DNA of 23,231 bases from Gammaproteobacteria bacterium (GTDB lineage: Bacteria > Pseudomonadota > Gammaproteobacteria > Eutrophobiales > Eutrophobiaceae). A model generated the notes under the pieces. The model was not told the origin of the DNA and searched no databases. It saw only the letters and a list, made by a program, of their open reading frames with translations. Below are positions 15,019 to 23,231 of this stretch, in pieces. Within the stretch, counting starts at the first letter, position 1, and every line of letters starts with the position of its first letter. Location of the stretch: assembly GCA_004356415.1 (NCBI GenBank), contig SMWN01000003.1, forward strand, positions 1-23,231. Direction: 5' to 3'. The translations under genes were made by a program, and so were the position numbers.

Positions 15019-16344
15019 ATGGTTTTGAGCAAGCGTTACCAATTTTTTAAACATGGTTTTGTATTGATATCCCTCAGTTTCAACGTTACGGCGATGGATT
15101 TGCTTGAGGTATATACACTTGCAGAGACAAGTGACCCGATATACAGACAGGCTGTTTTTTCTTATCTGGCAACCCGGGAATCGAAACCACAGGCGCGGGC
15201 ACTTTTATTGCCTTCTGCCAATATCAGTGCCAACACATTTGATAATGATCAAACGATTAGCAGTGCTGGTTTTGGTGCATCAGGGGATACAAATTTTAAT
15301 AGCCATGGTTACACCCTGAGTCTCGCTCAACCCATATTCAGGTGGGATCGCTATCTCTCATTAAAGCAGACAGATAGCCTCATCCAACAGGCCGAAGCTG
15401 AGCAACTTTCCGTACAACAGGAATTAATCATTCGCGTCGCAGTAGCTTATTTTACAGTTCTGGCTGCCATGGATAATATTGAGTTTACAAAGGCTGAAAC
15501 AAAATCATTGGGCCGGCAGCTTGAACAAGCAAATCAACGATTTGAAGTCGGGCTGACAGCAATCACAGATGTCCATGAGGCACAAGCAGGTTTTGACAGG
15601 GCAACTGCAGATGACATCCAGGCTGGAAATTTACTTGATAATGCCAAAGAAAATCTGCGTGAAATCACGGGTGAATATATTATTGAACTGGCGAGCCTAG
15701 GTGATTCAATGCCACTTGTCAGCCCGGAACCAAACGATATCGAACAATGGTCAAAAACAGCAGAATCACAGAATATGAATATTATCGCCGCAAAACACGA
15801 CCTGGAAAATTCGCGTCAGGAAATCAATATACAGAATGCCGGCCATTTACCCACCCTCGATCTGGTTGCAAATCATGGATACAATGTCTCAGGCGGTCGT
15901 TTTGGTGACACTAAAATCAGATCAACAGCTGTTGGTCTGGAATTAAATGTACCCATTTACCAGGGTGGACTAATCAGTTCCAAATCAAAAGAAGCCAGAT
16001 ATCTTTATGATCAGTCTCGTCAGAGACTTGAGCAAGCTTTTCGTGCTGCACAAAGAGAAACCCGCCAGGCATATCTGGGCGTCATTTCCGGGATAAGTCG
16101 TGTTGCTGCACTCAAACAAGCGCTTATTTCGAGTGAGACCGCACTTAAAGCGACAGAAACCGGTTTTGAAGTTGGCACACGAACTGCCGTTGATGTTGTT
16201 GCATCTGAACGTACCACTCTCAATGCAAAGCGACAGTATGCACGTGCCAAATATGATTATTTACTGGATAGTTTGCGTTTGAAACAGGCCGCCGGTACGC
16301 TGAGTCCGGACGATCTCAGGCAAATCAGTGCCTGGTTGAATTAG
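15019..16344 (+). CDS. tolC: TolC-family outer membrane efflux channel protein
   Basis: This 441-residue outer-membrane factor forms a trimeric channel with periplasmic helical tunnel, serving multidrug efflux pumps and type I secretion. The N-terminus is a signal peptide (KRYQFFKHGFVLISLSFNVTA) cleaved before MDLLEVY. The two internal repeats are visible: SLAQPIFRWDRY with QANQRFEVGLTAITDVHEA in the first half, and LELNVPIYQGG with ATETGFEVGTRTAVDVVASE in the second. No inner-membrane pump partner is nearby, as is usual for TolC. The start is uncertain: AGGA (15015-15018) abuts ATG 15019 but is well spaced (6 bp) from an in-frame TTG at 15025, which may be the true start. Confidence 0.92.
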   Translation: MVLSKRYQFFKHGFVLISLSFNVTAMDLLEVYTLAETSDPIYRQAVFSYLATRESKPQARALLLPSANISANTFDNDQTISSAGFGASGDTNFNSHGYTLSLAQPIFRWDRYLSLKQTDSLIQQAEAEQLSVQQELIIRVAVAYFTVLAAMDNIEFTKAETKSLGRQLEQANQRFEVGLTAITDVHEAQAGFDRATADDIQAGNLLDNAKENLREITGEYIIELASLGDSMPLVSPEPNDIEQWSKTAESQNMNIIAAKHDLENSRQEINIQNAGHLPTLDLVANHGYNVSGGRFGDTKIRSTAVGLELNVPIYQGGLISSKSKEARYLYDQSRQRLEQAFRAAQRETRQAYLGVISGISRVAALKQALISSETALKATETGFEVGTRTAVDVVASERTTLNAKRQYARAKYDYLLDSLRLKQAAGTLSPDDLRQISAWLN

Positions 16345-16403
16345 AGATTGAACTGGTGCAATTAATCACTATCTCGTAATTCAGAGATCATAATCTAAAT
16401 CTC
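16344..16403 (+). promoter_or_regulatory. Alternating GAGAT/ATCTC arms between tolC and the isochorismatase-family gene
   Basis: Four complementary arms alternate: GAGAT (16344-16348, overlapping the tolC stop), ATCTC (16371-16375), GAGAT (16384-16388) and ATCTC (16399-16403). The last pair extends to a 7-bp stem CAGAGAT/ATCTCTG (16382-16405, loop 10 nt). Arm 2 can pair with 1 or 3, and arm 4 with 3 or 1. This could be a terminator or a two-state leader; there is no U-tract, so function is unproven. Confidence 0.35.
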
Positions 16404-16421
16404 TGGAAAAGAAAATAATAC

Positions 16422-16997
16422 ATGTCTGATTTCAATATTGATGCCCATCTTTGCAATGCTAATAACAGTTGTCTTGTGGTGATTGATATTCAAACGCGTC
16501 TCACTGCAGCAATTCCGGTTAAGGTCTTGGCCAGACTCAAGCGAAACATTAATATCCTGCTTCAGAGTGCAAATACGTTATCAATACCGGTACTGGCAAC
16601 AGAACAGTATCCCAAAGGGCTGGGCCCAACAGAGCCAGAGATTGTTGAATTACTCCCTGATAATGCCTTAAAATTTGAAAAAACTTCTTTCTCATGTACT
16701 GATGCTGAAAAATTTTTGCAACAACTGAAGGAAACGGGACGCAAACAGGTCATTCTTGTTGGCATTGAAGCGCATGTATGTGTATTACAAACGGCTATCC
16801 AGTTAATTGCGAAAGGCTACCAGGTCTTTGTTGCTGCTGACGGTATTTGTTCCAGGCACAGGGAAAATTATGAAGCCTCTCTAATGCGCATGAGTCGGGC
16901 AAACGTGGTTATCTGTAATGCGGAGTCTATATTGTTTGAATGGTTACGTGATGCAAAACACAAACATTTCAAAAAGCTATCATCCTTAATTCAATAA
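16422..16997 (+). CDS. Isochorismatase-family cysteine hydrolase
   Basis: This 191-residue cytoplasmic alpha/beta hydrolase has the family's catalytic triad: D22 in VVIDIQTRL, K87 in FEKTSF, and C120 in GIEAHVCVLQTA, preceded by the characteristic cis-peptide region. With a Cys nucleophile it belongs to the amidase-type branch (nicotinamidase/YcaC-like) rather than to true isochorismatases; the substrate is probably a small amide but is unknown. The TEQYPKGLGPT segment is typical of the YcaC-like group. It lies 77 bp after tolC on the same strand, with an inverted-repeat region between, and converges with the histidine kinase gene. The ribosome binding site is weak (GGAAAAG). Confidence 0.9.
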   Translation: MSDFNIDAHLCNANNSCLVVIDIQTRLTAAIPVKVLARLKRNINILLQSANTLSIPVLATEQYPKGLGPTEPEIVELLPDNALKFEKTSFSCTDAEKFLQQLKETGRKQVILVGIEAHVCVLQTAIQLIAKGYQVFVAADGICSRHRENYEASLMRMSRANVVICNAESILFEWLRDAKHKHFKKLSSLIQ

Positions 16998-17058
16998 AGG
17001 CCCAAGTAAGGATTCAATCGAGGATTAATTAGAGCACTTCAATAAGTATCGGCAACCC

Positions 17059-19623
17059 TTAAGTCACAAAATCCTCAATCACACTCAACAGGGTAGATTT
17101 CTTGATTGGCTTGCCAACATGCGTATCGCAGCCTGCGGCCAAACACTTGTCGATCTCTTCTTTAATGGCGTGAGCTGTTAGAGCGATTATCGGTGTCGTC
17201 GGACGGCCACTTTCAGCTTCTAATACACGCATTACTCTGGTTGCTTCATGTCCATCCATGACCGGCATCTGAACATCCATTAGAATCAAGTTGTAGGTAT
17301 TCTGACGATACAGATCTACCGCAATCTTACCATTCTCTGCTTCATCGATAATGTATGGCAATTTTTTCAGGTAAGTTTTGACTAACAGGCGATTATCTTC
17401 ATTGTCTTCAACCAGCAATATCCGCTTCTTTTCTACAGGCGTTTCACTTACTTCAGATTCAGGCTGTTCATCACTTGTGACACGTTCCCCTACTTGCTCA
17501 TCCTTACTTGAAAAAACACGCAGCAATTCGGACTGTTTGATTGGTTTGGTTAAATAACCATCAAGTTTTAATTCATTTACCTTGCTTATTTTCTGATGTA
17601 GAGAAACCGGACCGAGCATTGCGATAATCTTCAGACTAGAATCTGATTGACTTGATTGCCTGAATGCTTCGATTTCCGCAGCACTAGATTTTCGTAAGGT
17701 TTTATCTTCCAGAAATATGTACTGATATTTCGGTTTACCGCCACTGCTATTAGATAATTGATCCCATGATAATAATTCTTCAGATTCAACACATTCGGCA
17801 CCAAATGCCCGGAGTATATTACAGATCTTGCCTCTATTATGCTGATTTCCATCGAGCACAAGCACGGTCTTATCCGTTAGTAATTCTACTTGTTGGAGAT
17901 CACCTCTTTTTGCTGATAAGTTACCCGGTAAATTTACAGTAAACGAAAATGTACTTCCTTCTCCTTCTTCACTTTCAACCCAGATACGTCCCCCCATCAT
18001 CCCGACCAGTTGCTTGGATATCGTCAGACCCAGGCCCGTGCCACCATATTTACGTGTTGTTGAAGAGTCAGCCTGGGTGAAGCTTGCAAATATTGCTTCT
18101 TGCTTCTCTTTCGGGATACCAACACCTGTATCACTGACCGAGATCAATAGTTCATCTGAGTCAGAATCATGCGCCCAAACAACAATATGGCCTTTCTCTG
18201 TAAACTTAATTGCATTACTAATCAGATTGAGAATAATTTGTCTAAGTCGTGCCGGATCACCCATCCGTTTCGTGTCCAACTTTGGATCAATTCTGCTGAT
18301 TAACTCAACATCACGTTCCGCTGCCTTGATTGCATATATTTCAACCGACTCTTCAAGTACATCAAGTAAATCAAATGGAATATTTTCCAATACCAATTGT
18401 TCTGCTTCGATTTTTGAAAGATCCAAAATATCGTTAACCAGACTCAGCAGTGTGTCACCTGCTTTCCTGAAGACCTTGACATATTTTTTCTGATCATCAT
18501 TCAGTTTTGTATCAGAAAGTAATTCGGCCATTCCGATAATTGCTGTAAGTGGTGTGCGTATTTCGTGACTCATGCTCGCCAGGAAATCTGATTTCGCCCT
18601 GGCGGCATCCAGCGCTTTATCCTTGGCCCAGGCCAATTCTCTTGTTTGGAGTTCTACTCTTGACTCAATCACGATATTTCTGTCACTCAATTCTTTTTCA
18701 CGAAGATCTTTTGCCCTGACCAGTGACATTAACAAAAGCGTTATACCCAATCCAATAAGTAGAGCGATATATATCAGATCCTGATTAACATCATGCCAAT
18801 AGACATTTTTCGATATGGATAATTTAACAAAATAAGTCGGAAGTTGGATTGAAGCATCATGACTAAAACTGGACACCAAAAAACCACTTCGAGTCTTGGC
18901 CGGTGAAATACTATAAATTAATTTTCTACCACTCAGACTGGATGATTCACTATACAAATCGACCATCAATGTATAAGGAATTCCGGAGTGCCCGATTAAT
19001 TTCTCCGGGCTTATCAATAAAGAAAGAATTCCTCGAATTGAATCTTCCGGTTTTCCATCAATTGCTGCGGAATAGCCTTCGTTGAGCATTGCTTTGAACA
19101 AGACGTAATATTTTCCCGACTCCAGATTCACAACAGAGACAACAGGCTCTGTCCCTTCGTTTAAATATAATGATTTCAGAATAGTCTCATAATTCTCAAT
19201 ATCTCTTATCTCGTGACCTGAAATAGCTTTTTGTGGATCACGAAATCTGTAATATTTACTCTCTAGAGAGAAATTGTAGGTTGACTGGTCTGCGATCTTA
19301 ATTAAGGTGTAATAAAGGATACCTTCTATAAAAGGTTGTTGATCGAGTATCCCTTTCGCCATCGGTTGAAATACTTGATCATCGAGTATCTTATTTGCAT
19401 CAATGAACGTTGCAAAGCTGTTAATTATATCATTACTTACCTGGACATTATGTGCAACAGATTCTCTTATCTTGGAAGACTCAAAGGTAAAACTTCTTTT
19501 GTTCTCTTCTAACGCGCTATTCCATGCGATAAAAACCAGTGTGAGTCCCAGTGTAAGACCCGAAAGTAAAGCGACAGCATAGATCAACCATCTTGATGTC
19601 TGCTTGTTCAGGTTATTAGGCAT
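17059..19623 (-). CDS. Hybrid sensor histidine kinase with two receiver domains
   Basis: This 854-residue inner-membrane sensor kinase has TM1 at about residues 12-34, a periplasmic sensor region (35-280) that resembles a CHASE domain, and TM2 at 283-303. A short coiled coil leads to the HisKA dimerisation domain with H353 in SHEIRTP. The ATPase domain follows, with NLISNAIKF, DTGVGI and GGTGLGL. The first receiver (585-705) is degenerate: DG replaces the acidic pair and E639 sits at the phospho-acceptor place. The second receiver (734-852) is intact with D783 in LILMDVQMP and K838. The gene starts 9 bp after the HPt stop, so the two form a phosphorelay unit. The regulator gene upstream of the HPt is broken. 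The sensed signal is unknown. Confidence 0.93.
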   Translation of the reverse strand: MPNNLNKQTSRWLIYAVALLSGLTLGLTLVFIAWNSALEENKRSFTFESSKIRESVAHNVQVSNDIINSFATFIDANKILDDQVFQPMAKGILDQQPFIEGILYYTLIKIADQSTYNFSLESKYYRFRDPQKAISGHEIRDIENYETILKSLYLNEGTEPVVSVVNLESGKYYVLFKAMLNEGYSAAIDGKPEDSIRGILSLLISPEKLIGHSGIPYTLMVDLYSESSSLSGRKLIYSISPAKTRSGFLVSSFSHDASIQLPTYFVKLSISKNVYWHDVNQDLIYIALLIGLGITLLLMSLVRAKDLREKELSDRNIVIESRVELQTRELAWAKDKALDAARAKSDFLASMSHEIRTPLTAIIGMAELLSDTKLNDDQKKYVKVFRKAGDTLLSLVNDILDLSKIEAEQLVLENIPFDLLDVLEESVEIYAIKAAERDVELISRIDPKLDTKRMGDPARLRQIILNLISNAIKFTEKGHIVVWAHDSDSDELLISVSDTGVGIPKEKQEAIFASFTQADSSTTRKYGGTGLGLTISKQLVGMMGGRIWVESEEGEGSTFSFTVNLPGNLSAKRGDLQQVELLTDKTVLVLDGNQHNRGKICNILRAFGAECVESEELLSWDQLSNSSGGKPKYQYIFLEDKTLRKSSAAEIEAFRQSSQSDSSLKIIAMLGPVSLHQKISKVNELKLDGYLTKPIKQSELLRVFSSKDEQVGERVTSDEQPESEVSETPVEKKRILLVEDNEDNRLLVKTYLKKLPYIIDEAENGKIAVDLYRQNTYNLILMDVQMPVMDGHEATRVMRVLEAESGRPTTPIIALTAHAIKEEIDKCLAAGCDTHVGKPIKKSTLLSVIEDFVT

Positions 19624-19632
19624 TGTTTAAAC

Positions 19633-19944
19633 CTATACTTCATCGTATATAATTTCCACACTAGATAGGTAATGCGACAATTTTTTGACATTGTCGCTGA
19701 CGCTCTCCGGGTCACTTGCCTTGGCGCCCTTCTCAATTTCCGCACCCATTTCGGTTATACCAGAGAAACCATAACCGCCACCCACACCTTTCAAGTTGTG
19801 ACCAATTGACCTTAATGTCTCAAAATCATTTTCTTGTAACGCACTCTCAAGATTTCGTATATCTTTCTGACGATTATCCAGGAATCCGGGGATAAGATCT
19901 TCAAGATCAATATCTATATGAACGACTATTTTTTCTTCACTCAT
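19633..19944 (-). CDS. Free-standing HPt phosphotransfer protein
   Basis: This 103-residue protein has a single HPt domain. The phosphorylated His is H49 in GHNLKGVGGGYGF, the classical HxLKGxxxxxG pattern, followed by EMGAEIEKGAK. It would carry phosphate from the second receiver of the hybrid kinase encoded directly downstream to a response regulator. The obvious target was the adjacent sigma-54 regulator, which is a pseudogene in this window. ATG 19944 has AAGGG upstream as ribosome binding site. The reading frame is intact, so the HPt may serve another regulator elsewhere in the genome. Confidence 0.9.
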   Translation of the reverse strand: MSEEKIVVHIDIDLEDLIPGFLDNRQKDIRNLESALQENDFETLRSIGHNLKGVGGGYGFSGITEMGAEIEKGAKASDPESVSDNVKKLSHYLSSVEIIYDEV

Positions 19945-19977
19945 TTCATAATACCCTTAACGTGTCGATATGAATTT

Positions 19978-21325
19978 TTATGTTTTACTCTTGCTGCAAA
20001 ATTTGTCCGGTTCAATATTATTCAATTTTAATAATTTATAGAACTCGGTGCGATTCCTTCCTGCAATTTTTGCAGCGTTCGTGACATGACCACTAGACAT
20101 ATTCAATATACCAATCAAATAATTTTTTTCAAACTCCATTTTAGCCTCTTTCATGGTTTTCATCTGCTTTGACCTGTCCTGACATCCCATTTTAATCAGG
20201 CTTAAAGCGATTGTCTTTGTCTTACCCAAGGTTGCACACAATTCAATGACATTATTTAATTATCTGATGTTACCGGGCCACTCGGCTGCCATTAAATAAT
20301 CCAGAGATTCAGGTGACAGGTGTTTCTTCTTTTTATTATTTGCCTGAGCATGTTGCTCTAAAAAGTGATCAGCCAATAATGGAATATCCTCGCGTCGTTC
20401 TGAGAGTTTTGGCATTGCCAATGGAACAACCTTCAACCGTTAGTAAAGGTCTGCTCTAAACTCACCCGAATTGACCATCTCATCCAAATCTCTGTGTGAT
20501 GCTGAAATAATACGTACATCGATAGGATAAGTTTTTGTTGAACCGACAGGACGTACTTCCATATCCTGTAACACTCTTAATAACTTCACTTGCAAGGATA
20601 ATGGCATATCACCAATTTCATCCAGAAATAATGTGCCTCCGTTAGCTGCTTGAAATAGCCCTTCGTGTCTTGTTGCAGCACCCGTAAAAGCCCCTTTTTC
20701 ATGTCCAAACAATTCTGATTCCAGTAACTGTTCAGGAATGGCCCCGCAATTGACGCCAATAAACGGGGCTTCACTACGCTCACTGCCTTCATGAATAGCC
20801 TTGGCAAATATTTCTTTGCCCGTACCTGTCTCGCCACTGATAAACACAGTCACACTGGTTGCCGCAACAGCCATAGACAGATCAACCAACTCCGCCATGA
20901 TATTGCTTCTATAGATGATGCCTTCTGCAAACCCACTATTTTTTCTGCCATCGGCAGATACATTTAATGTGTGTCTGACTTGCCCAGAGAGTTTATCTTT
21001 CTCAATGGGCTTGGTAAGAAAAGCTGCACTACCCATGTGTGTGGCTTTAACTGCATCCCTGATTTGAGCTTGCCCACTTAATATGATGACCGGAAGCAAA
21101 GGTGTTTTACTATGTATACTCTCCATGAGCTGCATCCCATTCATGCCACCCAGAAATAAATCTGGTAATCACCAGGTCCGGGATATTGACCTCCATTTTA
21201 GCGAGTGCTTCTTCACCTGACGTTGCTGTTTCCACGTCATATCCTTCCTTTTTTAACAGGGTTTCAAGTAAGGAAAGAATATCCTGTTCATCATCAATGA
21301 CCAATAGACGATATTGCTTGTTCAT
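19978..21325 (-). pseudogene. GlrR/QseF-like sigma-54-dependent response regulator, frameshift and two nonsense codons
   Basis: Joined across its lesions the gene would encode about 448 residues: receiver, AAA+ sigma-54 activator, and Fis-type HTH. Visible parts are VIDDEQD, Walker A GETGTGKE, the sigma-54 contact motif GAFTGA, Walker B GGTLFLDEIGD, and a C-terminal AAKIAGRNRTEFYKLL that closely resembles enterobacterial GlrR (QseF). Lesion 1 is one extra base near 21163; removing it restores VITDLFLGGMNGMQL, exactly at the phospho-acceptor Asp. Lesion 2 is TAA at 20440-20442, where the family has Tyr in DLYYRL. Lesion 3 is TAA at 20260-20262, where the family has Gln/Glu in the GNVRxL motif. 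Everything else stays in frame and well conserved, which implies recent decay or sequence error. It lies 50 bp after glmS and 33 bp before the HPt gene. Confidence 0.9.
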
Positions 21326-21375
21326 TTAATTCACACCGCTCGCAATACTAAACATGTAGAAATCGAAAACTATTG

Positions 21376-23208
21376 TTACTCCACTGTAACAGATTTAGCC
21401 AGGTTCCTGGGCTGATCGACATCTGCCCCTTTCAGCACTGCAACATGATAGGAAAGCAATTGTAAGGGCACTGTGTAGACAATGGGTGACATATATTCGT
21501 TGACCGGAGATATTTTTAGCAACTCAATATCAACATCAGAATCAATCCTCGCACTTGTATCAGTAATGACATAGAGTTTTCCGCCCCTGGCTCTGACTTC
21601 GTACAAATTTGATTTCAATTTCTCCAAAAGCGCGTTGTTGGGTGCCACAGCGATAACTGGCATTTCATCATCCACAAGTGCCAAAGGACCATGTTTCAAT
21701 TCACCTGCAGGATATGCTTCTGCATGAATATAGGATATTTCTTTTAGTTTAAGTGCACCTTCCATCGCGACTGGCAACATCGTCCCTCTTCCTAAATAAA
21801 GCGCATGGTTTTTACTGGCAAACTGATTTGCCAAATCCCTGATTTGATCATTCAGTTCAAGTACTGAGTTTATTTTTCCGGGCAAACTTTCAAGTTGTGA
21901 AATAATCTCTTTTTCAATTTTAGATTCCATGCCATGTCGTCTTGCGATAGTCAGAATCAATAAAAGCAGAGAAACCAATTGTGTCGTAAATGCTTTTGTT
22001 GAAGCGACTCCTATTTCTGCACCGGCCCTTGTCAAGAAGACCAATTCAGACTCCCGCGTCATCGAACTTTCTGCGACATTACATATGGTCAAGGTACTTA
22101 CGAAACCAGATTCTTTCGCCTTTTTCAAGGCAGCCAATGTATCGGCCGTTTCTCCAGATTGTGAAATTGTCACAAACAATGTATTTTTCGGAACGAAGAT
22201 GTCCCTGTATCGAAATTCACTGGCGACTTCTACCTGGCATGGGATACGTGCAATATCTTCCACCCAGTATTTTGCAACCAGACCGGCATGATAACTGGTT
22301 CCACAAGCAACTATTTGAATGGCGTCTACTGTATTGAAGATATTACTCGCTGCATGACCAAACATATCTTCAACGAGCAAGCCTTTATCCAACCTCCCTT
22401 CCAGAGTATTAGCGATGGCTGTTGGCTGTTCAAATATTTCTTTCAACATGTAATGGCGAAAACCTGCCTTATCAGCAACATCTGAACCTAATTCGGATAG
22501 TCTGACCGGCCGCTGAACCCTATTCTGGTTCTTGTCGTAAATGCTAAGACTATCTCGTCTGATGTCTGCAATGTCCCCTTCCTCAAGGAAGATAAATTGT
22601 CGCGTGACAGGTAATAAAGCAAATACATCTGACGCAATGAAATGCTCACCAATGCCAACTCCAATCACCAAGGGACTACCGCTTCGAGTCGCAATAATAC
22701 GATCAGGTTCACCACGATTAATAACACCCAGCGCATAGGCGCCTTTAAGTATGGCGATTGTTTTCACGACTGCGGAAAGCAGATCTCCATCTTTTTCGAG
22801 GTGATGGTAAATTTGATTGACGACGACTTCACTATCAGTATCTGATGTAAATTCGTATCCAAGATCTTTTTGCTGTTCTCTGAGTTTTTCGTGGTTTTCG
22901 ATGATTCCGTTATGGACTAATGCAATCTGATCACGACAAATTTGAGGATGGGCATTCTCAATTGTTGGTTTGCCATGCGTTGCCCAGCGTGTATGGGCAA
23001 TTCCTGTCTGGCCCAATAATTGAGTTCTATTTATTGCCTGTTCAAGATCTTTAATCTTTCCTGCAACCCTGACTCTCTGAAGTTTGGCACTTTTATCCAG
23101 CACAGCGATTCCAGCAGAATCATAGCCTCTATATTCCAGACGTTTTAATCCTTCAAGCAGAATTGCTGTTACGTCCCTTTGCGCAACTGCGCCAATTATT
23201 CCACACAT
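21376..23208 (-). CDS. glmS: Glutamine-fructose-6-phosphate aminotransferase (isomerizing)
   Basis: GlmS makes glucosamine-6-phosphate from fructose-6-phosphate and glutamine, the first step toward UDP-GlcNAc for peptidoglycan and lipopolysaccharide. It is complete at 610 residues (E. coli 609). It begins MCGIIGAV, so Cys2 becomes the N-terminal nucleophile of the glutaminase domain. Then come LEYRGYDSAG, THGKPTIENAHP and the two sugar-isomerase domains (CGTSYHAG, SQSGETADT, STKAFTTQ). The C-terminus PRNLAKSVTVE matches the family exactly. A GAGG ribosome binding site lies 7 bases before ATG 23208. Only 23 bp of upstream sequence is in the window, so its promoter cannot be seen. A GlrR-like regulator remnant follows 50 bp downstream on the same strand. 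Confidence 0.98.
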   Translation of the reverse strand: MCGIIGAVAQRDVTAILLEGLKRLEYRGYDSAGIAVLDKSAKLQRVRVAGKIKDLEQAINRTQLLGQTGIAHTRWATHGKPTIENAHPQICRDQIALVHNGIIENHEKLREQQKDLGYEFTSDTDSEVVVNQIYHHLEKDGDLLSAVVKTIAILKGAYALGVINRGEPDRIIATRSGSPLVIGVGIGEHFIASDVFALLPVTRQFIFLEEGDIADIRRDSLSIYDKNQNRVQRPVRLSELGSDVADKAGFRHYMLKEIFEQPTAIANTLEGRLDKGLLVEDMFGHAASNIFNTVDAIQIVACGTSYHAGLVAKYWVEDIARIPCQVEVASEFRYRDIFVPKNTLFVTISQSGETADTLAALKKAKESGFVSTLTICNVAESSMTRESELVFLTRAGAEIGVASTKAFTTQLVSLLLLILTIARRHGMESKIEKEIISQLESLPGKINSVLELNDQIRDLANQFASKNHALYLGRGTMLPVAMEGALKLKEISYIHAEAYPAGELKHGPLALVDDEMPVIAVAPNNALLEKLKSNLYEVRARGGKLYVITDTSARIDSDVDIELLKISPVNEYMSPIVYTVPLQLLSYHVAVLKGADVDQPRNLAKSVTVE

Positions 23209-23231
23209 ACCGTTACCTCAAGTCGATCTAA

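Noticed and set aside
16998..17058. Hairpin terminator between the isochorismatase-family and kinase genes
   Set aside because: No stem of more than four or five pairs could be found by eye in this 61-bp convergent gap.
20260..20442. TAA codons read as amino acids (alternative code)
   Set aside because: All other genes in the window use TAA normally as a stop, for example aas, apt, putative kinase neighbours and glmS, and no recoding signal is visible.
20440..21144. Independent 234-residue AAA+ protein
   Set aside because: It is only the middle of the broken regulator: it begins inside the receiver and lacks the end of the AAA+ domain and the HTH.
21155..21170. Programmed +1 frameshift in the regulator gene at a rare AGA codon
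   Set aside because: Skipping one base at ACC-AGA would restore the Asp codon, but two further in-frame TAA codons downstream would still stop translation, so decay or sequence error is simpler.
21929..22485. Plus-strand open frames opposite glmS
   Set aside because: They overlap the strongly conserved glmS sequence and show no protein-like features.

Overview
The window is chromosomal DNA, by eye about 40-42% GC, and most likely from a gammaproteobacterium. The evidence is an Aas-type acyl-ACP synthetase, a GlrR/QseF-like sigma-54 regulator remnant beside glmS, a thiC with a TPP riboswitch, and a PCMT-family gene directly followed by a TolC-family gene. No tRNA, rRNA, insertion sequence, CRISPR array or phage gene was seen. 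The genus cannot be named from sequence alone.

Left part (1-7941). The 3' end of an aas-like gene is followed by apt, then two small membrane-protein genes (DUF1304 and an ICMT-like methyltransferase) that overlap by 31 bp. A short-chain dehydrogenase gene converges on them; it starts with TTG and its protein lacks the catalytic Tyr. A tight rightward cluster follows, with gaps of 14, 24 and 19 bp and then an 11-bp overlap: family 2 glycosyltransferase, a phosphatase-like protein with an unusually short P-loop, an MTA/SAH-nucleosidase-like protein with an extra C-terminal region, a spore-photoproduct-lyase-like radical SAM enzyme, and PutP. The nucleosidase and radical SAM genes make biochemical sense together, because radical SAM enzymes can release 5'-deoxyadenosine and this nucleosidase family can cleave it.

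Middle part (7942-16997). A 284-bp spacer with a perfect hairpin/palindrome precedes a membrane diguanylate cyclase. That gene converges on a divergent glnE with only 2 bp between them. thiC lies upstream of glnE on the same strand and carries a clear TPP riboswitch in its leader. Its promoter region is shared, with overlapping -10 elements, with a divergent PCMT-family gene, followed by a TolC-family outer-membrane protein and an isochorismatase-family hydrolase.

Right part (17059-23208), all on the minus strand and read in the order glmS, regulator, HPt, kinase. glmS is intact. Next is a full-length but broken GlrR/QseF-like sigma-54 response regulator with one frameshift, exactly at the phospho-acceptor Asp codon, and two in-frame TAA codons. 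After it come an intact free-standing HPt protein and an intact hybrid histidine kinase with an atypical first receiver. The signalling system therefore keeps its kinase and phosphotransfer parts but has apparently lost its DNA-binding output recently. In enterobacteria GlrR controls the small RNA that raises glmS expression, so a GlrR-like remnant beside glmS is notable.

No wholly new system is evident. The best leads are the nucleosidase/SPL-like pair, the decayed glmS-linked regulator, and two enzymes with altered catalytic motifs (the SDR and the phosphatase).
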